A stretch of 9,202 bases of DNA, from positions 1-9,202 of the forward strand of contig CAAFLY010000145.1 in the NCBI GenBank assembly GCA_900763885.1, read 5' to 3'. Under the pieces are notes generated by a model that was not told the origin of the DNA, made no database searches, and was given only the letters and a program-made list of their open reading frames with translations. Each line of letters starts with the position of its first letter. Position 1 is the stretch's first letter. Origin of the DNA: Clostridia bacterium (GTDB lineage Bacteria > Bacillota > Clostridia > Oscillospirales > CAG-272). Shown in pieces: positions 1 through 5,788 of this stretch. The translations under genes and the position numbers were made by a program.

Positions 1-28
1 AAAACACGATATTTTTGCGGTTTTCCCA

Positions 29-57
29 TTGCTTTTTCTGCTGTGTTATAGTATAAT
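29..57 (+). promoter_or_regulatory. Probable sigma-A-type promoter of proBA(C)
   Basis: A perfect -10 hexamer TATAAT lies at 52-57. At a 17-base spacing upstream is TTGCTT (29-34), which matches the -35 consensus TTGACA only in its first three bases. The surroundings are AT-rich. Transcription would start near 64-66, leaving a leader of about 70 bases before proB. The -10 box is convincing and the -35 box is weak. Confidence 0.6.
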
Positions 58-75
58 ATATGTATATTTTTTCAT

Positions 76-98
76 GCCGGACAAATAGAGCCGGACAA
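76..98 (+). repeat. Tandem 9-bp direct repeat in the proB leader
   Basis: GCCGGACAA occurs at 76-84 and again at 90-98, 14 bases apart, just before the purine-rich ribosome-binding stretch. A near copy, TGCCGGACAGATAT, lies at 4727-4740 upstream of nfnA and matches 75-88 at 12 of 14 positions. The function is unknown; it may be a protein-binding site or chance. Confidence 0.5.
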
Positions 99-119
99 GG
101 AAGGAAAAAGGCGGGCTCT
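87..119 (+). promoter_or_regulatory. Possible leader hairpin displaying the proB Shine-Dalgarno
   Basis: AGAGCC (87-92) is perfectly complementary to GGCTCT (114-119). The 21-base loop holds the only good ribosome-binding sequence of the leader, AAGGAAGG (99-106), followed by AAAAAGG. An alternative small stem, GCGG (111-114) with CCGC (120-123), would exclude the first. The purine stretch ends 24 to 29 bases before the proB ATG at 136, much farther than normal. Folding is inferred from complementarity only. Confidence 0.35.
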
Positions 120-135
120 CCGCTGGTATCGAAAA

Positions 136-918
136 ATGCGAATCGTTGTTAAGGTGGGAACGTCCACTCTGACGCATCCCTCCGGACATCTCAATATACG
201 GCACATGGAGGAGTTCTGCAAGGTGCTGAGCGATCTCAAAAACGCGGGACATGAGATCATTCTCGTATCCTCCGGAGCGATCGCGATGGGCATGGGCAAG
301 CTCTCGCTGCGGGAAAGGCCTTCCACAGTTGCCGGAAAACAGGCGGCAGCGGCTGTTGGACAGTGTGAGCTTATGTATATTTATGACAAACTATTCTCGG
401 AATACAATCACGTCGTCGCCCAGATCCTGTTGACCGCGGCGGATGTCGGGGATCCGGTGCGCAAGGCGAATTTCACGGGAACCATGCGCCATCTGCTCGA
501 CATGCAGGTTTTGCCGATTGTCAATGAGAACGACACCGTGGCGACGGACGAGATCACGGAAGGGCTCATCGGCGACAACGACACCCTCGGCGCGATCGTA
601 TCGACCGCCATCGACGCGGACCTGCTCATCCTTTTGTCCGACATCGACGGACTGTTTACCGACGATCCGCGTGTACGCGCCGACGCAAAGCTGATCCCCG
701 TCGTTCCGGAAATCACAAAGGAGCTGATCGATCACGCCGGCGGCAAGGGTACGTCCAACGGCACAGGCGGCATGGCGACCAAGCTGAAAGCCGCGCAGAT
801 CTCCATGGATGCCGGGGTCGATATGGTGATCGCGAACGGCAAGGATCCCGTAATTCTCTACGACATTGTGGACGGAAAGCCGATCGGAACCCGTTTTCTC
901 GGAAAGGAACGCATATGA
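136..918 (+). CDS. proB: Glutamate 5-kinase (ProB), short form without PUA domain
   Basis: This cytoplasmic enzyme phosphorylates L-glutamate with ATP to glutamyl 5-phosphate, the first and usually proline-inhibited step of proline synthesis. The 260 residues cover the whole amino-acid kinase fold. Visible motifs are the phosphate-binding KVGTST (6-11), SSGAIAMG (45-52), NENDTV (130-135), IGDND (145-149), DGLFTDDP (171-178) and the nucleotide-loop GTGGMATK (209-216). Escherichia coli ProB is about 367 residues; the missing part is the C-terminal PUA domain, which is also absent from many Clostridia proteins, so this is not a truncation. The ATG at 136 is chosen because the protein starts right at the first beta strand and no in-frame start lies upstream, but it lacks a close ribosome site. 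Its TGA overlaps the proA ATG by 4 bases, which implies translational coupling. Confidence 0.95.
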   Translation: MRIVVKVGTSTLTHPSGHLNIRHMEEFCKVLSDLKNAGHEIILVSSGAIAMGMGKLSLRERPSTVAGKQAAAAVGQCELMYIYDKLFSEYNHVVAQILLTAADVGDPVRKANFTGTMRHLLDMQVLPIVNENDTVATDEITEGLIGDNDTLGAIVSTAIDADLLILLSDIDGLFTDDPRVRADAKLIPVVPEITKELIDHAGGKGTSNGTGGMATKLKAAQISMDAGVDMVIANGKDPVILYDIVDGKPIGTRFLGKERI

Positions 919-2180
919 AAACAACGCAAGCGATTTTACAGGACGCACGGGATCACGCCGCCGCTCTCGGATTCACCGGCACGGAGATGCGCAACCGGTA
1001 TCTTCTGGCAATGGCGGACGCGATTCTCCGAAACACGGACACCATTCTGGCGGCAAACGCGGTGGATATGGAAAGGGCGCAGGGAAAGATCTCCGCTGTG
1101 ATGCTCGATCGTCTTCGTCTGGACGCGGGAAGGATCCGATCCATGGCGGACGGCATACGCGCGGTGGCAGAGCTGCCCGATCCGGTTGGCAGGGTGCTGT
1201 CGGTGGTGGAACGTCCGAACGGACTCCGGATCGAAAAAACAGCCGTGCCGCTCGGTGTGATCGCCATCATTTACGAAAGCCGCCCGAATGTCACCTCGGA
1301 CGCCGCGTCCCTCTGTCTCAAAAGCGCGAACGCATGTGTTCTCCGCAGCGGCAAGGAAGCATGGAACAGCGCGCATACCATCGTAGACGCGATGCAGGCG
1401 GGATTGACTGCTGCCGGTGGAGATCCGCTCTGGGTACAGCTTGTTGAGGACACCACACGGGAAAGCGCGGCGGAGATGATGCGTGCCGTTGGGTACATCG
1501 ATCTGCTCATCCCACGCGGCGGCAAGGGGCTGATCCAAAGCTGTCTTGAAAACGCAAAGGTCCCCTGCATTGAAACAGGCACCGGGATCTGTCACATTTA
1601 TGTGGACAAGGCGGCGGATCAGGCTATGGCGCTCTCCATTCTGGAAAACGCGAAAACAAGCCGTCCCTCTGTATGCAACGCGGCGGAGGTTTGTCTTGTG
1701 GATCGTGCGATCGCGGCGGAATTCCTGCCCAAGCTCGCGAAAACGCTCCGGGACGATCGGATCCGCGACGGCAAAACGGCGGTGACACTGCGGTGCGATC
1801 CGGAAGCGGCGGCGATATTGGGTGACGCGGCAGTCCCGGCAAACGATACGGATTTCGACACGGAATTCCTGGACTACATTTTGGCAGTCCATTTGGTCGA
1901 TGGGGTACAGGCAGCCATCGCGCACATCCGCCGCCATTCCACACACCACAGCGAAGCGATTGTGACTGGCGATCCGACGGCAGCGGAGCTGTTTCTCACG
2001 CAGGTGGACAGCGCGGCGGTATACTGGAACGCGTCCACGAGATTCACGGACGGCGGCGAATTCGGACTCGGCTGCGAAATGGGCATATCCACGCAAAAGC
2101 TGCACGCCAGAGGTCCGATGGGTCTGGATGCGCTGTGCAGCTACAAATATGTCATCCGCGGCAACGGACAGATCCGCTGA
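915..2180 (+). CDS. proA: Glutamate-5-semialdehyde dehydrogenase (glutamyl phosphate reductase, ProA)
   Basis: ProA reduces glutamyl 5-phosphate with NADPH to glutamate 5-semialdehyde, which cyclises to pyrroline-5-carboxylate. It is the second step of proline synthesis and is thought to channel the unstable intermediate from ProB. The 421 residues match the usual family length. The aldehyde-dehydrogenase superfamily core is clear: VPLGVIAIIYESRPNVTSD (111-129), LRSGKEA (143-149), ETGTGICHIYVD (220-231) and the catalytic cysteine Cys254 in SRPSVCNAAE. The conserved C-terminal FGLGCEMGISTQKLHARGPM segment is also intact. The start codon overlaps the proB stop (ATGA), with GGAAAGGA six bases upstream as ribosome site. 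All key residues are present and I see no frameshift. Confidence 0.97.
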   Translation: MKTTQAILQDARDHAAALGFTGTEMRNRYLLAMADAILRNTDTILAANAVDMERAQGKISAVMLDRLRLDAGRIRSMADGIRAVAELPDPVGRVLSVVERPNGLRIEKTAVPLGVIAIIYESRPNVTSDAASLCLKSANACVLRSGKEAWNSAHTIVDAMQAGLTAAGGDPLWVQLVEDTTRESAAEMMRAVGYIDLLIPRGGKGLIQSCLENAKVPCIETGTGICHIYVDKAADQAMALSILENAKTSRPSVCNAAEVCLVDRAIAAEFLPKLAKTLRDDRIRDGKTAVTLRCDPEAAAILGDAAVPANDTDFDTEFLDYILAVHLVDGVQAAIAHIRRHSTHHSEAIVTGDPTAAELFLTQVDSAAVYWNASTRFTDGGEFGLGCEMGISTQKLHARGPMGLDALCSYKYVIRGNGQIR

Positions 2181-2206
2181 ACGGCAGAATTTTGACAATT
2201 CAGCGG
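2174..2206 (+). other. Stem-loop over the proA stop codon, in the proA-proC spacer
   Basis: CCGCTGAA (2174-2181) pairs perfectly with TTCAGCGG (2199-2206), giving an 8-bp stem with a 17-base loop. The proA TGA is inside the left arm. No T-run follows directly (ATTTTT appears only at 2221-2226), so it is not a canonical terminator. It might be an RNA-processing or stability element, or attenuate proC. The loop contains a perfect TTGACA (2192-2197), but no -10 box lies at a suitable distance. Confidence 0.4.
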
Positions 2207-2267
2207 TGTGAACGACACGGATTTTTGATTCCAAAGAGCAATTTCAAATGGTAAAGAAGGTTTATAT

Positions 2268-3071
2268 ATGAAGAAACTCGGTTGTATCGGCATTGGCAAT
2301 ATGGGCGGCGCGCTCCTTACGGCAATATGCAAAACCGTTGCGGGCTGTGACATTCTCATCTGCGACACGGATATCGAAAAAGTCACGTCGTTCACGGACA
2401 AATACGGTTGTCAGGGGGTGACGGCAGCGGAAATCGCGGATGGCGCGGACTATATCCTCCTCGGCGTGAAACCACAGGGACTGCCGGGTCTGCTTGCGTC
2501 TCTCTCCCCGATCCTCGCCGCACGGACGGAAAAACCGGTGCTCATTTCGATGGCGGCTGGCGTAGCAATGGAGAAGATCCGCACGCTTGTCGGCTGCGCC
2601 TGCCCGGTGATCCGTCTGATGCCCAATGTGGCAGCGTCTGTTGGTGAAGCGATGATTCTCTATGATCACACGGAAGATGCACCGGAGGAGGCGGTCGCGG
2701 ATTTTCAGGCGATGTTCCGTCACGCCGGGGTGCTGCTCCCTCTCGCAGAGGATAAGATTGATGCGGCAAGTGCCATTTCCGGCTGCGGTCCGGCATATGT
2801 ATGCCTGTTCATCGAGGCGATGGCGGACGGCGGTGTGGCATGCGGACTGCCTCGCGCAACTGCCATGGAGCTTGCCATCCAGACCGTGATCGGCACCGGA
2901 CGTCTGCTTGCCGAAACCGGTACGCATCCGGGCGCGATGAAGGACGCTGTCACCTCACCTGCCGGCACCACCATCGCGGGGGTACGGACTCTGGAGGAAA
3001 AGGGATTCCGCGCCGCCGCCATGGATGCTGTGATCGCCGCTTATGAACGCACGCTGGGACTGTCAAAATAA
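2268..3071 (+). CDS. proC: Pyrroline-5-carboxylate reductase (ProC)
   Basis: ProC reduces pyrroline-5-carboxylate to L-proline with NAD(P)H, completing the pathway started by ProB and ProA. The 267 residues are the normal family length. An N-terminal Rossmann fold is shown by GIGNMGGAL (8-16) and LLGVKPQ (64-70). The helical C-terminal dimer and active-site domain carries SGCGPAYV (171-178) and the family signature DAVTSPAGTTIAGVRTLE (226-243). The ATG is preceded by AAGAAGG (2254-2260) at seven bases. It lies 87 bases after proA in the same direction with no convincing promoter or terminator between, so one proBAC transcript is likely. An aspartate at the end of the second strand (Asp33) might favour NADH, but this is weak evidence. 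Confidence 0.96.
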   Translation: MKKLGCIGIGNMGGALLTAICKTVAGCDILICDTDIEKVTSFTDKYGCQGVTAAEIADGADYILLGVKPQGLPGLLASLSPILAARTEKPVLISMAAGVAMEKIRTLVGCACPVIRLMPNVAASVGEAMILYDHTEDAPEEAVADFQAMFRHAGVLLPLAEDKIDAASAISGCGPAYVCLFIEAMADGGVACGLPRATAMELAIQTVIGTGRLLAETGTHPGAMKDAVTSPAGTTIAGVRTLEEKGFRAAAMDAVIAAYERTLGLSK

Positions 3072-3272
3072 CGTCCTGTGAAAATTACGAAGAACGAGAA
3101 TTTATGACGGCGTTTTTTCGGTTTTTCCCGCTTTTTGCGTCAGATTTGTGATTTTATTTTCTTTAACGAATCACGTGGCGTGTCTGTTTGACAGCTTTGC
3201 TCCATTTCATGCGCGGCGATTCTGTATGATTTCCACATTTCAGTACACGTTGTATCGAATCGCGCATACCCC
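3072..3272. other. Intergenic spacer, U-rich, no gene seen
   Basis: The stretch after proC shows no coding pattern on either strand. T-runs at 3114-3119 and 3122-3126 follow a poorly paired region (AACG near 3070 with CGTT near 3111-3114), which could be a weak terminator for the proline genes. GTGATT (3148-3153) and AATCAC (3169-3174) form a 6-bp inverted repeat with a 15-base loop. A consensus TTGACA (3188-3193) has no -10 partner. None of these is strong. Confidence 0.3.
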
Positions 3273-3297
3273 ATATGACAAAGCGGCAATTCCCAAA
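3273..3297 (+). promoter_or_regulatory. Upstream element shared with the lactate dehydrogenase promoter (copy 1)
   Basis: Ungapped, this segment matches 7456-7480 at 20 of 25 positions. The identical blocks are ATATG, AAA, CGGCAATT and CAAA. In both copies the first base lies exactly 40 bases before the first T of a TATAAT -10 box. It overlaps the -35 region, so it could be a binding site for a common regulator of the two dehydrogenase genes. No regulator can be named, since the sequence does not match the Rex consensus. Confidence 0.5.
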
Positions 3298-3318
3298 ATG
3301 CATGAGACGTGCTATAAT
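3290..3318 (+). promoter_or_regulatory. Extended -10 promoter of the alcohol dehydrogenase gene
   Basis: TGCTATAAT (3310-3318) is a perfect -10 hexamer with a TGN extension. TTCCCA (3290-3295), at 17 bases, is only a weak -35. Transcription would start near 3325, giving a very short leader with the ribosome site at 3332-3340. Confidence 0.75.
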
Positions 3319-3346
3319 AGAGCCAACAAACAAAGGAGGTTCTGTT

Positions 3347-4564
3347 ATGGCACGTTTTACTTTACCGAGAGATATTTATCATGGCAAGGGCGCACTGGAG
3401 GCTCTGAAAAACTTTGAGGGCAAGCGCGCGATCGTATGCGTGGGCGGCGGCTCCATGAAGCGCTTCGGATTTCTGGACCGCGCGGTATCCTATCTGAAGG
3501 AAGCCGGCATGGAAGTCGAGCTGTTTGAAGGTATCGAACCCGACCCGTCCGTAGAAACCGTTATGCGCGGTGCCGCTGCGATGGAAAAGTTCCAGCCCGA
3601 CTGGATCGTAGCCATTGGCGGTGGTTCCCCGATCGACGCCGCAAAGGCTATGTGGATCAAGTACGAGTATCCGGATGTCACCTTTGAGGATATGTGCAAG
3701 GTATTCGGTCTGCCGAAGCTCCGTAGAAAGGCGCACTTCTGCGCGATTTCCTCCACTTCCGGCACCGCTACCGAGGTCACCGCGTTCTCCATCATCACCG
3801 ACTATGAAAAGGGCATCAAGTACCCGATCGCGGACTTTGAAATCACTCCGGATGTGGCAATCGTAGACCCGGAGCTTGCTGAAACGATGCCGAAGAAGCT
3901 CGTGGCACACACCGGTATGGACGCAATGACCCACGCCATCGAAGCATACGTTTCCACTGCACACTGCGACTACACCGATCCGCTTGCGCTGCACGCCATC
4001 CGGATGATCCAGTCCGATCTGATCCCGTCCTATAACGGTGACATGGCAAAGCGCGACTCCATGCACAACGCACAGTGTCTCGCCGGCATGGCATTCTCCA
4101 ACGCACTGCTCGGCATCGTTCACTCCATGGCGCACAAGACCGGCGCTGCGTTCGCGGACTACGGCGCACACATCATCCACGGCGCCGCAAACGCAATGTA
4201 CCTGCCGAAGGTCATCGCCTTCAACGCCAAGAATCCGGAAGCAGCCGCTCGTTACGGTGTGATCGCGGACAACATGAACCTCGGCGGCAACACCGACGCG
4301 GAAAAGGTTGCCCTCCTGATCGCGCATCTTCGTCACATGAACGATGAATTGAACATCCCGCACTGCATCAAGAACTACGGCGCGGACAGTTATCCGACCG
4401 AGAACGGATTTGTTCCGGAAGAAGTATTCAAGACCCGTCTGCATGACATCGCCGTCAACGCGATCGCGGATGCCTGCACCGGCTCCAACCCGCGCATTCC
4501 GACGGTAGAAGAGATGGAAAAGCTGCTCACCGCCTGCTACTACGACACCGAGGTCGACTTCTAA
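3347..4564 (+). CDS. Iron-containing (group III) alcohol dehydrogenase
   Basis: This is a cytoplasmic metal-dependent dehydrogenase that probably reduces an aldehyde to an alcohol during fermentation, or the reverse; the substrate is unknown. It has 405 residues. The N-terminal nucleotide-binding half has GGGS (33-36), DPSVETV (66-72) and GGGSPIDAAK (91-100), followed by SSTSGTATEVT (135-145). The C-terminal half supplies the iron ligands expected from FucO-type enzymes: Asp192 and His196 in MDAMTHAIE, His259 in VHSMAH, and His278 in IIHGAANA. GGGS at 33-36 resembles the NADPH-preferring YqhD type, so NADPH use is plausible. There are five more residues between the last two histidines than in FucO. 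The start at 3347 is fixed by AAAGGAGGT (3332-3340); a longer in-frame opening at 3275 would run through the promoter. Codon use (AAG, CGT, GGC) suggests high expression. Butanol or propanediol dehydrogenase activity cannot be told apart from sequence. Confidence 0.93.
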   Translation: MARFTLPRDIYHGKGALEALKNFEGKRAIVCVGGGSMKRFGFLDRAVSYLKEAGMEVELFEGIEPDPSVETVMRGAAAMEKFQPDWIVAIGGGSPIDAAKAMWIKYEYPDVTFEDMCKVFGLPKLRRKAHFCAISSTSGTATEVTAFSIITDYEKGIKYPIADFEITPDVAIVDPELAETMPKKLVAHTGMDAMTHAIEAYVSTAHCDYTDPLALHAIRMIQSDLIPSYNGDMAKRDSMHNAQCLAGMAFSNALLGIVHSMAHKTGAAFADYGAHIIHGAANAMYLPKVIAFNAKNPEAAARYGVIADNMNLGGNTDAEKVALLIAHLRHMNDELNIPHCIKNYGADSYPTENGFVPEEVFKTRLHDIAVNAIADACTGSNPRIPTVEEMEKLLTACYYDTEVDF

Positions 4565-4602
4565 GGAAACGTTGATTTCAGGCTGGTTTTCAACGTCTCC
4601 TT
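4563..4602 (+). other. Stem-loop over the stop codon of the alcohol dehydrogenase gene
   Basis: AAGGA (4563-4567) pairs with TCCTT (4598-4602) and ACGTTGA (4569-4575) with TCAACGT (4590-4596). The two stems are separated by one A-C mismatch and enclose a 14-base loop. The stem starts within the TAA stop. The following bases are A-rich rather than T-rich, so it is not an intrinsic terminator by itself. It may protect the 3' end of the message. Confidence 0.5.
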
Positions 4603-4636
4603 AAAATAAATATCTCCGCCGGTGTATTCCGGAGTG

Positions 4637-4667
4637 AAAGCGACTGTCACCCCCGGCAGTCGCTTTT
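4637..4667 (+). terminator. Intrinsic terminator after the alcohol dehydrogenase gene
   Basis: AAAGCGACTG (4637-4646) pairs perfectly with CAGTCGCTTT (4657-4666) around a 10-base C-rich loop, followed by a short T-rich tail (TTTTCCTT). A smaller stem, CCGG (4619-4622) with CCGG (4629-4632), lies just upstream. This is the likely end of the alcohol dehydrogenase transcript. Confidence 0.75.
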
Positions 4668-4784
4668 CCTTCGGGGAACAGATTTCCTTATCGATGTATG
4701 CGTATCCACAAAATACAAATGACATATGCCGGACAGATATAGCGTAAATTGGCGTGTTTTCCCGGAGAAATTCCCGTTTTCCTA

Positions 4785-4813
4785 TTCACAAACGGCGGAT
4801 TTTGTGATACAAT
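4785..4813 (+). promoter_or_regulatory. Promoter of nfnAB
   Basis: TTCACA (4785-4790) matches five of six -35 bases. A 17-base spacer later comes TACAAT (4808-4813), five of six -10 bases, preceded by a TGN extension (TGA). The predicted start is near 4820, leaving a leader of about 110 bases before nfnA in which I see no riboswitch. Confidence 0.75.
4786..4807 (+). promoter_or_regulatory. Inverted repeat filling the nfnA promoter spacer: candidate operator
   Basis: TCACAAA (4786-4792) and TTTGTGA (4801-4807) are perfect inverted copies with eight bases between. The pair spans from within the -35 box to the base before the -10 box, where a bound repressor would block RNA polymerase. The half-sites contain TGTGA/TCACA, as in Rex and Crp/Fnr sites, but in the opposite order, so neither family is a direct match. 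Confidence 0.5.
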
Positions 4814-4928
4814 AGAGGATAGACAATCTCTGCTTTCCGTTACAGGCAGGCGGAGCAAATCAATAATAATACACCATTCCCGCATTTTATTTCGTGATTT
4901 TTCAAGGAATGGAAGGAGAAAACAGAGA

Positions 4929-5777
4929 ATGTACAAGATCATACGAAAACGTGTGCTGAATCCGACGGTGACGCAGATGGAGATCGAAGCACCGCTCGTT
5001 GCGCATAAAGCAAAGCCCGGTCAGTTTATCATTCTGCGTGTGGATGACGAGGGAGAACGGATCCCGCTGACCGTCGCAGGCTGCAATCCCGCACAAGGTA
5101 CCGTCAAGATCATCTTCCAGATCGTTGGCGCGACCACGGCACTGCTCAATCACAAGAACGAGGGCGAGTCCATTTCCGACTTTGTAGGTCCGCTCGGTGT
5201 GGCGACCAAAACGGATGGGGTGAAAAAGGTCTGCGTGATCGGCGGCGGTGTCGGATGCGCGATCGCTATGCCCGTCGCAGAGGAATTCCACCGTCTCGGC
5301 GCGGAGGTGACCAGCATCATCGGCTTCCGCAGCAAGGATATCGTGATCTTAGAGGACGAATTCAAAGCCATTTCCGATCGGCTCGTACTGATGACGGATG
5401 ACGGTACCGCCGGCAGACACGGCAATGTCACCGTACCGCTCAAGGAAATGCTCGAATCCGGTGAGACGTTTGACGAGATCATCACGATCGGTCCGCTGAT
5501 CATGATGAAATTTGTTGTGGAAACCGCGCGACCGTTCGGTATTCCCGTGACCGTATCCATGAACCCGATCATGATCGACGGTACCGGAATGTGCGGCGGA
5601 TGTCGACTGACCTTACATGAGAACGGCAAACGGGTGATGAAATTTGCCTGCGTGGACGGTCCCGATTTCGACGGCTATCAGGTGGATTTCGACGAGGCGA
5701 TGTCCCGCGGCAGAATGTATACCGATTTTGAGCGGCACGCCTACGAAAAGACCTGCAACCTCTTCCAGAAAGCATAA
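4929..5777 (+). CDS. nfnA: NfnA, FAD/[2Fe-2S] subunit of NADH-dependent ferredoxin:NADP+ oxidoreductase
   Basis: NfnA is the small subunit of the soluble bifurcating transhydrogenase NfnAB, which couples NADPH, NAD+ and ferredoxin; this subunit carries the NAD(H)-side FAD. The 282 residues start with a ferredoxin-reductase-like FAD domain (KPGQFIILR, 29-37; RIPLTVAG, 44-51), then an NAD-binding domain with VCVIGGGVGCAIA (101-113) and IGPLIMM (187-193). A C-terminal iron-sulfur motif follows with Asp217, Cys222, Cys225 (DGTGMCGGC) and Cys241. One Asp plus three Cys is the ligand set reported for the NfnA [2Fe-2S] cluster, whereas PyrK uses four Cys. The ATG at 4929 has AAGGAG (4913-4918) at ten bases. 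nfnB follows after 11 bases. Relatives annotated as sulfide dehydrogenase or dihydroorotate dehydrogenase electron-transfer subunit are alternatives, but the NfnB neighbour decides the call. Confidence 0.9.
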   Translation: MYKIIRKRVLNPTVTQMEIEAPLVAHKAKPGQFIILRVDDEGERIPLTVAGCNPAQGTVKIIFQIVGATTALLNHKNEGESISDFVGPLGVATKTDGVKKVCVIGGGVGCAIAMPVAEEFHRLGAEVTSIIGFRSKDIVILEDEFKAISDRLVLMTDDGTAGRHGNVTVPLKEMLESGETFDEIITIGPLIMMKFVVETARPFGIPVTVSMNPIMIDGTGMCGGCRLTLHENGKRVMKFACVDGPDFDGYQVDFDEAMSRGRMYTDFERHAYEKTCNLFQKA

Positions 5778-5788
5778 GGAGAACTGTC

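Noticed and set aside
936..2234. Long minus-strand open frame (432 codons) opposite proA
   Set aside because: It is a frame shadow caused by GC-rich codons; proA is fully intact with catalytic residues, and the reverse frame has no recognisable domain or ribosome site. The same holds for minus-strand frames opposite the alcohol dehydrogenase (3362-4444), nfnB (5741-7219) and ldh (7529-8455).
3188..3193. Consensus -35 box TTGACA upstream of the alcohol dehydrogenase
   Set aside because: No -10-like hexamer lies 16-18 bases downstream.
3275..3346. 24-residue N-terminal extension of the alcohol dehydrogenase
   Set aside because: It would run through the TATAAT box and the perfect AAAGGAGGT ribosome site, and its residues look like no dehydrogenase N-terminus.
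4749..4928. 60-residue N-terminal extension of NfnA
   Set aside because: It spans the promoter and leader; the family starts at MYKI, and AAGGAG lies ten bases before that ATG.
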